7,035 nt of DNA. It comes from JBMNNU01 sp050942695. Its GTDB lineage: Bacteria > Chloroflexota > UBA6077. A program made the position numbers and the translations under genes. Numbering within the stretch: position 1 is the first letter of the stretch; every line of letters starts with the position of its first letter. The notes below the pieces were generated by a model. It was not told the DNA's origin. It saw nothing but the letters and a program-made list of their open reading frames with translations, and did not search any database. Shown piece after piece: positions 1-6,167 of this stretch. Where the stretch lies: the NCBI GenBank assembly GCA_050942695.1, contig JBMNNU010000167.1:1-7035 (forward strand), given 5' to 3'.

Positions 1-1
1 G

Positions 2-715
2 GACCCTGGGTTTGTCGACCTGATGAGACGCCAAGGCGTGCTGGAACGGGTGGACGTGCTCGCGTTGCACGGCTTCCCGCTCGACTGGAATCTCTGGCCA
101 ATCAACGAATGGCCGGAAAAAGTAGTCGAGATGCAGCATCTCGCAGACAAGCCCGTATGGGTAACCGAGGTAGGCGCTTCCAGCTTTGGCGCCGACGAGG
201 TCCAGGTTTTCGGATTACAGCGTACATGCGAACTGCTGATACCCCTCGTTCCACGGATACACTGGTACTCCCTGGTGGACCTTCCGTTACAGAAAGGAGC
301 GGTGACTCGCCACAAAGAAAGCGAGGGCAGCGCTTACTATCGCCACTTCTACTTCGGCCTGCTCCGCTGCGACGGGACGCCCAAGCCAGCTTTACAGCAT
401 TTTCCGCCCGAAATGGGCATCTGTCAATGGATCGATTTCGATGACCAGGAAACGCTGGAACTGGTTTGTCGTTGGCTACCCCGCCTTGGCGTTAAGAAGC
501 TTCGCACGGGGATCAGTTGGGCGGACTGGCACAGGCCGGACGCAACCAGGTGGTTCGATAGGATGATGAGCACACTGAACCATTTCGACCTTACCGTCAC
601 GCTGTGCTTCACGCCGCCCAGCCGAGGGATCAAACCTCACCACACGAGCCCTCCCCAGGATCCAGGGGAATACTCTTACTTTTGCTGGGAAATCGTCAGA
701 AGGTACGGAGGTTGA
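2..715 (+). CDS. Glycoside hydrolase-like protein ('beta-xylosidase' type), C-terminal part (5' truncated by window edge)
   Basis: The reading frame is open to the left edge, so this is the C-terminal part of a longer protein; the first ATG at 23 is internal, since the codons before it already encode conserved-looking DPGFVDL. Numbering from that Met, residues 1-127 look like the end of a TIM-barrel glycosidase: ALHGFPLDW (14-22), a strand ending in WVTEVG with Glu49 at the usual nucleophile position, then HWYSLVDLP and YYRHFYFGLL. Residues about 130-228 (MGICQW, LRTGISWADW, CFTPPSRG, HTSPP) resemble the N-terminal half-barrel of the same family and look like a partial duplication; it stops before any WNEPN-type acid/base motif. 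Homologues I recall end near this RRY, so the TGA is probably genuine. The role is inferred: trimming or processing of the glycan made by the downstream transferases. The family label is by recognition only. Confidence in fold is good; substrate is unknown. Confidence 0.8.
   Translation, partial: DPGFVDLMRRQGVLERVDVLALHGFPLDWNLWPINEWPEKVVEMQHLADKPVWVTEVGASSFGADEVQVFGLQRTCELLIPLVPRIHWYSLVDLPLQKGAVTRHKESEGSAYYRHFYFGLLRCDGTPKPALQHFPPEMGICQWIDFDDQETLELVCRWLPRLGVKKLRTGISWADWHRPDATRWFDRMMSTLNHFDLTVTLCFTPPSRGIKPHHTSPPQDPGEYSYFCWEIVRRYGG
707..711 (+). promoter_or_regulatory. Ribosome binding site deciding the GTG start at 716
   Basis: GGAGG is a strong Shine-Dalgarno core. It lies inside the last codons of the upstream glycosidase-like gene, with only four bases (the TGA and one preceding base) before the GTG. 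The spacing is shorter than the optimum, but no other start is possible upstream because TGA is the immediately preceding in-frame codon. It supports a GTG start with translation coupled to termination of the upstream gene. Confidence 0.55.
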
Positions 716-2659
716 GTGCTTTTTTACGCTGACCACTCTCATCCGATTAGCTTAACTGAAACAGCAACGCAGGCGTCCGGTACCCTGGTGGCCATCGCTG
801 GGCGATACCGCAGCGGTTCAGAACCCCTTTATACGATCGCGACAGAAACCCATGCAGAGCTGGTAGCCACTCTGATAGCGCTGGGTGAAGCCCATCAGGC
901 GTTGGCCGATCATCTGTGTCCGTCTTCAGACGACGTGGTCTTCGAAACCGAGCAAATTGCCTCGGCGGAGCTGCTGGTGGGGCGATGTCTATCTAGAAGC
1001 GTTAAGTTGCTGCAAACTGGGGATGACAACGTCGCGCGAGGCCTACCGGAACTGCTCGACATGGCAGCGTCTGCGGTGAGCCAGACAGCAACGTTGGGCT
1101 TCGCAGGGCCGCTCCCCGCCAAGGTAACCGAGGGCTATGCGTTCTACTCCCTCTATCCTGAGATGTATCTGAAAAGTCTGTCCAGAGCACTGGCTGCAGA
1201 CTCAAATCGAAGCGGTTACCTTGTAATCGGTATCCGGAGCATCGGTACATCTCTCGCAGCGGCCGTCGCCGGTTCCCTTCTGGAGAATGGGTACACTACC
1301 GGGATCATTACCTTGCGGCCGCGAGGCAACCCGTTCGATAGGTACATCGATCTAACGCCGAAGCTGAAGGCTCGATTGATGGAAGCCTCACACGCTGGCG
1401 CCGGTTTCATCGTCGTGGATGAGGGGCCAGGTCTCTCCTGCTCGTCATTTTTATCTGTATGTACCGCCCTCGAGCAGATGGGAATCGTTCAAGAGAGGGT
1501 TATCCTGTTGTCTGCCTGGCAGGGGAATCCTAGCAGCTACGCATCTGAGGAGCTACGCAACCGGTGGAACCGCGCTCGAGTATTCCACACTTCAACTGAA
1601 GAAGCCTTCGATAATTGGCGAGCTTTAGTTCCGTTCATCCACCGCTCACTCGCGCAAACATCTGGCGAAAACAACCATTCGGCGTTGCAGGAGGCCGAGG
1701 TCGTGGATCTGTCATACGGGCGATGGCGGGAGCGTTGCTACTCTTCTCCAGAGCTTTGGCCTGCAGTGCACCAGGCAATGGAGCGGACGAAGCTGCTTGT
1801 CCATTTGCCATGCATGAGATCGCATCCCCCTATGGGGGAGAGCGACAACAGGTTCCCTTTCCCTATGGGAGAGGGGGTAGATTACCTGCTTGCCAAATTT
1901 GCCGGGCTAGGAGGCTACGGCCGGGAAAAGCTGAATAGGGCGCAAATCGTAGCCGAGGCCGGCTTCGGCCTCCCGACGATCGGATTGGCCTATGGTTTCC
2001 TCTTGCACCCGTTTCTCGAACAGTTCAGGCCTATGTCCGCTGCCGATCTGACCCCCGAGGTAATAGCCCGCCTTGTGGATTACTACGCCTTTATCCTCAG
2101 CCGTTTTTCCAAGCCGCCGATGGATCGCTTCACTAGTCTCTTAGAAATTATCGAGGTAAACGCCCAGAAGGGGTTGGGTTTGGATGTTTCGGCATTCATC
2201 AGCAGATGGCGACCTTTCCAACCTGCAATCGACCGGCTTCCTCTGGTTCTATTAGACGGAAAACCACAACCTTACGAATGGTTGTCGGGTACGGTGGCAG
2301 GGCGTTCGATGCTCCTGAAAGCCGACAATGCGGATCATTTCCGAGACCACTCCTTAGTCGGAGAGCAAAGCATCTTGTGGGATCTGGCGGGGGCGTGCGA
2401 GGAGTGGGAGATGGACGGCCGTCAGACCTCCCTGTTTATGTCTCTCTGGGCGAGGGAAACCGGAGACCATCAAGCGATAGAGCTGCTGGATTTCTTCCGA
2501 GCCGCCTATCTCGCATTCAGGATTGCCGCGGTCCATTACGCCATTCACGCTGCCGAAGATGATGATAATCGAAAATCGCTGCAACAGCAGCATACACAAT
2601 ATGCTCAGCGATTCCGATTGTTGGTTACCGGCAGCCGAGAGCTACAAGCTTATGTATAA
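716..2659 (+). CDS. Uncharacterised two-part protein: phosphoribosyltransferase-like segment plus possible kinase-like C-terminal segment
   Basis: This encodes 647 aa with a GTG start directly after the upstream TGA. I know of no assigned function. Residues 1-135 are a helical-looking N-terminal part without recognised motifs. Residues about 138-300 look like a PRTase (type I) fold: GYAFYSLYPEMY (140-151), GYLVIGIRSIGTSLAA (167-182), RPRGNPFDR (201-209), and VVDEGPGLSCSSF (233-245) where the PRPP-binding loop VVDD-x-x-TG normally sits, followed by VILLSAW. The acidic pair is D-E and Cys242 stands where I would expect Gly. Residues about 390-425 (KFAGLGGYGREK, AEAGFGLP) and 518-562 (PYEWL, LLKADNADH, QSILWDLAGA) faintly recall the catalytic and metal-binding strands of aminoglycoside-phosphotransferase-like kinases; this is weak. 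No signal peptide or membrane segment is evident, so it is probably cytosolic. Residues 370-388 are encoded by a palindromic repeat pair. It overlaps the radical SAM gene by 8 bp. The fold calls are inference and the function is unknown. Confidence 0.75.
   Translation: MLFYADHSHPISLTETATQASGTLVAIAGRYRSGSEPLYTIATETHAELVATLIALGEAHQALADHLCPSSDDVVFETEQIASAELLVGRCLSRSVKLLQTGDDNVARGLPELLDMAASAVSQTATLGFAGPLPAKVTEGYAFYSLYPEMYLKSLSRALAADSNRSGYLVIGIRSIGTSLAAAVAGSLLENGYTTGIITLRPRGNPFDRYIDLTPKLKARLMEASHAGAGFIVVDEGPGLSCSSFLSVCTALEQMGIVQERVILLSAWQGNPSSYASEELRNRWNRARVFHTSTEEAFDNWRALVPFIHRSLAQTSGENNHSALQEAEVVDLSYGRWRERCYSSPELWPAVHQAMERTKLLVHLPCMRSHPPMGESDNRFPFPMGEGVDYLLAKFAGLGGYGREKLNRAQIVAEAGFGLPTIGLAYGFLLHPFLEQFRPMSAADLTPEVIARLVDYYAFILSRFSKPPMDRFTSLLEIIEVNAQKGLGLDVSAFISRWRPFQPAIDRLPLVLLDGKPQPYEWLSGTVAGRSMLLKADNADHFRDHSLVGEQSILWDLAGACEEWEMDGRQTSLFMSLWARETGDHQAIELLDFFRAAYLAFRIAAVHYAIHAAEDDDNRKSLQQQHTQYAQRFRLLVTGSRELQAYV
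1825..1877 (+). repeat. Pair of palindromes in frame within the PRTase-like gene
   Basis: Two hairpin units share a near-identical core. CCTATGGGGGAG (1829-1840) and CCTATGGGAGAG (1862-1873) match at 11 of 12 bases and are 33 bp (11 codons) apart. The first is CCCCC-TAT-GGGGG with one more T/A pair (1825-1839). The second is CCCTTTCCC-TAT-GGGAGAGGG (1855-1875), nine pairs including one G-T wobble. They encode PPMGE and PFPMGEG, rich in Pro, Gly and Met and unlike the flanking protein. GGGAGAGGG-type palindromes of this kind are, as I recall, common intergenic repeats in several bacterial phyla, so this looks like a dispersed palindromic element sitting in a coding region. Copy number cannot be judged from this window. 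Confidence 0.6.
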
Positions 2660-3875
2660 AAATTACCGTCGCATTGCGCTTGTCAACCCTCCCTGGGAGT
2701 TCGAGGGCTCTCGCTACTGGGCTTGTCGTGAGCCTCACCTACCGTTGGAGCTGTTGTACGCTGATGCGCTGCTGCGCAAAAGGGGTCTTGATACCCTGCT
2801 GGTGGACGCTCACCTGGAAAAGCTATCTCCCCGACTGCTCGAGGAGCGAATCGGCGCGTTCGGGCCTGATATGATCGTTATTACGACGGCGCCTTCCTAC
2901 CTCTTCTGGCGGTGTCCTCCGCCGGAGTTGGATATTCCCGCCTTGGCATGTAAAGCCCTGGGATCGGTAGCCCCTATCGTAGCTGTGGGACCACACGGCT
3001 CGGCCACACCCGGCTACGTAATGGACCGGCTGAACTGCCAGGCAATTATCAGAGGAGAACCAGAAGAGGAGTTGGTTCGACTTGCCCTCGGCGACCCTAC
3101 CGCTGCCACCATATGGGCTACCGATAGGGATCGCATCTGCGATAGCAAGGTGGCTGCCGTTGACCTTAAGGCATTACCATCTCTCGACTATCGGGCCTAC
3201 CCCTTGGAGAAAAAGGCCCACCGACACCACCTGTTCTGGGGAGAGGGACTCGGCGCTGAAGTGGAATTCAGCCGGGGCTGCCCCTATCGCTGCAGCTTCT
3301 GCAATCGCCGGTTCTTCAGGCTCCGGTACCGCCAACGCCCTTTGAATACAGTGTTGAAAGAGCTACGCGAACTGAAAGCCAGAGGTGTCGACTACGTTTA
3401 CTTTATCGACGAGCTGTTCGGCCTGGGGGTGACGGACAGCCTTCTGGAGACTCTGTCACGCGAGCCTCTCGTCCACTTCGGGTGCGAGACGAGGCTGGAC
3501 CTCTGGGATGAAGCCCGTCTCGACCTGCTCGCCGCTGCTGGATGCGTAAGCCTGGAGTTCGGCCTGGAATCCCCCTTCCGGGAAGAACAGGATAAGCTCA
3601 ACAAGGACTACCATCTCCAGCCAGATCGCATCCTCGAGTTGATGGTTCATGCAAAAGGGAAGATCCCCTGGGTACAAGCCGATCTGGTAGAAATCCCAGG
3701 GAGCGGTCCCGATCTGATTCGAAGGACCGAGGAGTGGAGACAAGAAGCGATACGCCAGGGGGTATGGATTTCCGAGCCGGTCAAGCTCTTCCCCTATCCG
3801 GGGAGCAAACTGCACGAACAGCTTTTCGGGCCTATCACTGACAAGGCTTGGCTCGAGGCGATGGAGCGATATTGA
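2652..3875 (+). CDS. B12-binding-domain-type radical SAM enzyme
   Basis: This encodes 407 aa. The frame is open back to 2523, but the ATG at 2652 is preferred: it gives the typical N-terminus (RIALVNPPWEFEG at 7-19), overlaps the previous gene by only 8 bp, and has a weak GAGAG at 2637-2641. Residues 1-170 match the Rossmann-like cobalamin-binding domain found at the N-terminus of this class (REPHLPLELLYADALLRKRG; VAVGPHGSATP; AIIRGEPEEEL). The canonical DxHxxG base-off histidine motif is absent, so B12 binding, if any, would differ. The radical SAM core runs about 203-385: RGCPYRCSFC supplies Cys210, Cys214 and Cys217 for the 4Fe-4S cluster, YFIDELFG is the strand after it, and EFGLES follows. 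No cysteines lie beyond residue 298, so no SPASM-type auxiliary cluster is present. It resembles a family of about 400 aa that I recall beside glycosyltransferases (TIGR04295-like; memory, unverified). It probably modifies a sugar or lipid part of the cluster product; the reaction is unknown. Confidence 0.88.
   Translation: MYKNYRRIALVNPPWEFEGSRYWACREPHLPLELLYADALLRKRGLDTLLVDAHLEKLSPRLLEERIGAFGPDMIVITTAPSYLFWRCPPPELDIPALACKALGSVAPIVAVGPHGSATPGYVMDRLNCQAIIRGEPEEELVRLALGDPTAATIWATDRDRICDSKVAAVDLKALPSLDYRAYPLEKKAHRHHLFWGEGLGAEVEFSRGCPYRCSFCNRRFFRLRYRQRPLNTVLKELRELKARGVDYVYFIDELFGLGVTDSLLETLSREPLVHFGCETRLDLWDEARLDLLAAAGCVSLEFGLESPFREEQDKLNKDYHLQPDRILELMVHAKGKIPWVQADLVEIPGSGPDLIRRTEEWRQEAIRQGVWISEPVKLFPYPGSKLHEQLFGPITDKAWLEAMERY
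3863..3866 (+). promoter_or_regulatory. Ribosome binding site for the GT4 gene
   Basis: GGAG lies eight bases upstream of the ATG at 3875 and within the final codons of the radical SAM gene. Its spacing favours that ATG over the in-frame TTG at 3848, which would add nine residues and has no comparable site at the right distance. Confidence 0.5.
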
Positions 3876-4987
3876 TGCGCGTTTTGATGACCACCGATAC
3901 GGTCGGTGGCGTATGGCAGTACAGCTTAGCGCTGGTACGAGGGCTCGTAGAGCAGCACGGATGCGATGTGCTGTTGGTTTGTTTTGGCGATCCTTTGGAG
4001 CGGGACATCCGGGAGATGATCCCCAATGGGGGGGTGGAGCTGGTTTCGTTACCGTTCAAGCTCGAGTGGATGCCCGATGCCTTGATGGAAGTCCATCAAG
4101 CTTTGGAGAGAATAGAAAAGATAGCCGGCAACTGGCAGCCGGATCTGGTCCACGGAAACCAGTTCTGTATCGGTTTGCTCGACGTCGATATACCCAAGTT
4201 GCTGGTAGCTCACAGCGACGTTATCGGCTGGTTTGCCTGGCACAGAGGCCAGCCCAGAGGAACGCTATCCGGTGTCCAACTAGACGATCGGCTGGAAGCG
4301 TACCGAGAGTTGGTAACCTCTGGGCTGGCGGGCGCATCGGCGATAGTATGCCCATCTCATTTCATGGCTGATTCGCTCTTCCAAACTTTTGGCTATAGAT
4401 CGCGAGTCATCTATAATGGCCTATGGGCGGACCTCTATCAACATCAGACCGAGAAGTGCGATACTGCGATAGTAGCGGGTAGGCTTTGGGACGAAGCGAA
4501 GGGGGCCATGGTTGCTATTCAAGCGTTAAATGGATTACCTCTACAGCTTCGATTAGTGGGGCCTACTAGCGGCCCATCCGGTGAAACCGCATCCATCCCG
4601 ACAGCATCAAACACAGTGTACATCGGCAGTCTTCCTTGGAAAGATACGCGGACCGAGCTTGCCCGGTCTAGGCTGTATCTAGCCACATCCACTTACGAAC
4701 CCTTTGGACTGGCAGCCCTGGAGGCAGCCTTCTGCGGGTGCGCGTTAGTAGCCAGCGATATCCCCTCCTACAGAGAGATTTGGGGTGAAGCCGCTCTCTA
4801 CTTCACGGTCGGCGATTCGAGCGATCTAAGGTCAAAGCTTGCGAGATTGCTTGAAACGCCGGGAGAGATCGAAAAGTTAGCCGGCGCAGCTCACAACAGA
4901 GCGCTGGATAAGTATTGCGCAGCCCGAATGGCCGCTGAGTACTACCATCTTTATGAGTTACTGATCGATCAATACAAAGGGGTATAG
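3875..4987 (+). CDS. GT4-type retaining glycosyltransferase (GT-B fold)
   Basis: This encodes 370 aa, a usual length for GT4. The start ATG shares its A with the TGA stop of the radical SAM gene, so translation is probably coupled. The N-terminal acceptor domain begins MRVLMTTDTVGGVWQYSLAL, with the Gly-Gly loop near residues 11-12, and contains DLVHGNQF (90-97) and ASAIVCPSHFMAD (154-166). The C-terminal nucleotide-sugar domain opens with AIVAGRLWDEAKG (198-210) and has the YIGSLPW strand (249-255). The E-x7-E motif is clear: Glu275 and Glu283 in EPFGLAALE, followed by GCALVASDIPSYREIWG, the usual donor-binding helix. It would transfer a sugar from a nucleotide donor to a growing glycan or lipid-linked acceptor at the cytoplasmic face; donor and acceptor cannot be told. 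No membrane segment is evident. It ends in two consecutive in-frame stops (TAGTAG, 4985-4990). Confidence 0.92.
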   Translation: MRVLMTTDTVGGVWQYSLALVRGLVEQHGCDVLLVCFGDPLERDIREMIPNGGVELVSLPFKLEWMPDALMEVHQALERIEKIAGNWQPDLVHGNQFCIGLLDVDIPKLLVAHSDVIGWFAWHRGQPRGTLSGVQLDDRLEAYRELVTSGLAGASAIVCPSHFMADSLFQTFGYRSRVIYNGLWADLYQHQTEKCDTAIVAGRLWDEAKGAMVAIQALNGLPLQLRLVGPTSGPSGETASIPTASNTVYIGSLPWKDTRTELARSRLYLATSTYEPFGLAALEAAFCGCALVASDIPSYREIWGEAALYFTVGDSSDLRSKLARLLETPGEIEKLAGAAHNRALDKYCAARMAAEYYHLYELLIDQYKGV

Positions 4988-5021
4988 TAGCTTTGTCAAC
5001 ATGGATTATTAGCACAAGAAA

Positions 5022-5052
5022 ACTGAGGGCTGAAAGCTGATGGCTGATAGCT
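5022..5052 (+). repeat. Heptanucleotide tandem repeat (GCTGANN) spanning a start codon
   Basis: Four units of 7 bp run ACTGAGG, GCTGAAA, GCTGATG, GCTGATA and then a partial GCT. The first five bases of each unit are constant apart from the first base of unit one, and the last two vary. The third unit supplies the ATG start codon of the CgeB-like gene, and the GAGGG of units one and two serves as a plausible Shine-Dalgarno. Short heptad repeats of this sort are known in intergenic DNA of, for example, filamentous cyanobacteria; the similarity is only in kind. Confidence 0.65.
5025..5029 (+). promoter_or_regulatory. Candidate ribosome binding site within the heptad repeat
   Basis: GAGGG precedes the ATG at 5040 by ten bases, at the long end of normal spacing. 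No other start is available nearby upstream, because an in-frame TGA lies at 5031-5033. The site is made of repeat bases, so it may be incidental. Confidence 0.35.
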
Positions 5053-6167
5053 CCACGTTACGTATTGCTCTCTTCTGCCATTCAATAATCTCGGATTGGA
5101 ACCACGGCAATGCTCACTTTCTGCGAGGGTTGATAAGGAACCTGCGGAAGATGGGGCACCAGGTGATCGCATTCGAAGAGGTGGACAACTGGTCCATCTC
5201 CAATCTAATCAGGGATCACGGGCTTGAGCCCATTCAACAGTTCGAGCGTCGCTTTCCCTTCATCGAACACCGGAATTATGTGCTCAACGGCCGAGCTCAT
5301 CTTCAGGGATGGTTGTCCGATCTGCTCGCCCAGATGGACGCCTGCCTGGTTCACGAATGGAACCCCAACGACCTGATAGCCACAATTGGGGAAACAGCAT
5401 CCCGGCTTGGGGTGACATCGCTGTTCCACGACACTCACTATCGCTCTCTAACCGAACCAGAACGTATCCATCAGTTGAGATTGGACAACTACTCGGCCAT
5501 CCTGGCGTACGGTCCAACGATCGCCGATATCTACCGTACCAAAGTTGATGGGCCGGAGGTGCTGGTGTTCCACGAGGGGGCGGATACTGATCTTTTCCGC
5601 CCTATCCCAAAACCTAAGGACTGCGACGTGGTGTTTGTCGGTAATTGGGGTGATGATGATAGGAACCAGGCCACTAGAGATTTTTTCATCGAACCTTGCA
5701 GGAGGCTGCCAAACGTATCGTTTGCTCTGTTTGGAGTACGATATCCCGCGGAGGTAGTGTCGTCTCTCCGCGATGCAGGAGTCGATTGGCGGGGTTGGCT
5801 TCCCAACTACTTGGTGCCTGAGGTGTACGGCCGAAGCAAGATGACGGTCCACATTCCCCGCAAAGCATACGTCGAGGCGCTGCACGGCACCCCTACGATC
5901 CGAGTCTTCGAGGCGCTGTCCTGTGGCATCCCTCTGATCAGCGCAGGTTGGAGGGATAACTCGGGGCTCTTCGAGGATGGCGTGGATTACATTGCGGTAG
6001 ACACGCCTTCTCAGATGATGGAAGCCTTGCAGTGGTTAGCATCGGACGGAAAAGCCCGAGAGTCCATCAGCTCTCACGGTCGAGCGAAAATCCTGGAACA
6101 TCACACCTGCCAACACCGAGCGGAGGAGTTGGTAGCGCTAATCAATCGATTGAAGGCTCGGCGATGA
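5040..6167 (+). CDS. CgeB-like glycosyltransferase (first of a tandem pair)
   Basis: This encodes 375 aa. It is recognised as the CgeB/spore-maturation-protein type of GT-B glycosyltransferase (COG4641-like). The N-terminal domain opens LRIALFCHSI and has GNAHFLRGLIRNLRKMGH (23-40), then LVHEWNPNDL (103-112), TSLFHDTHYRS (126-136) and ILAYGPTIADIY (154-165). The C-terminal donor domain shows VVFVGNWGDDDRN (197-209), a WRGWLPN strand (250-256), and the signature TVHIPRK ... TPTIRVFEALSCGIPLIS (269-301) in which Glu291 occupies the place of the GT-B catalytic-region glutamate. The extreme N-terminus (MADSS) is encoded by the heptad repeat, so the ancestral protein may have begun nearer LRIALF. 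It follows the operon's only gap and overlaps the next gene by 4 bp (ATGA). Despite the CgeB name nothing suggests sporulation; homologues are common in glycan clusters. Donor and acceptor are unknown. Confidence 0.88.
   Translation: MADSSTLRIALFCHSIISDWNHGNAHFLRGLIRNLRKMGHQVIAFEEVDNWSISNLIRDHGLEPIQQFERRFPFIEHRNYVLNGRAHLQGWLSDLLAQMDACLVHEWNPNDLIATIGETASRLGVTSLFHDTHYRSLTEPERIHQLRLDNYSAILAYGPTIADIYRTKVDGPEVLVFHEGADTDLFRPIPKPKDCDVVFVGNWGDDDRNQATRDFFIEPCRRLPNVSFALFGVRYPAEVVSSLRDAGVDWRGWLPNYLVPEVYGRSKMTVHIPRKAYVEALHGTPTIRVFEALSCGIPLISAGWRDNSGLFEDGVDYIAVDTPSQMMEALQWLASDGKARESISSHGRAKILEHHTCQHRAEELVALINRLKARR

Noticed and set aside
713..715. TGA as selenocysteine or programmed readthrough between the first two genes.
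   Set aside because: A Shine-Dalgarno and GTG follow at once, homologues I recall end near this point, and no SECIS-like structure is apparent.
424..742. Minus-strand open frames opposite the glycosidase-like gene, and similar ones elsewhere (for example 3456-3815, 5448-5885, 6671-6946).
   Set aside because: They lie wholly or almost wholly antisense to well-supported genes, have no recognisable motifs, and follow from codon bias of the + strand genes.
1955..1972. Perfect 7-bp hairpin GAGGCCG-GCTT-CGGCCTC.
   Set aside because: It lies within a conserved-looking coding stretch (AEAGFGL) and is explained by GC-rich Ala/Gly codons; there is no T-run and no second copy seen.
2523..2651. N-terminal extension of the radical SAM protein by 43 residues from the ATG at 2523.
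   Set aside because: It would overlap the PRTase-like gene by 137 bp and adds sequence with no family-like motif; the ATG at 2652 starts just before the conserved IALVNPPW strand.
3848..3874. TTG start for the GT4 gene, nine codons upstream of the ATG.
   Set aside because: The ATG at 3875 has a GGAG at good spacing and a stop/start overlap, and GT-B proteins typically begin with a strand like MRVLMTTD.
4988..5039. Possible internal promoter or terminator in the 52-bp gap; TTGTCA at 4993-4998 resembles a -35 box.
   Set aside because: No TATAAT-like box lies 16-18 bp downstream and there is no stem with a T-run, so neither can be supported.
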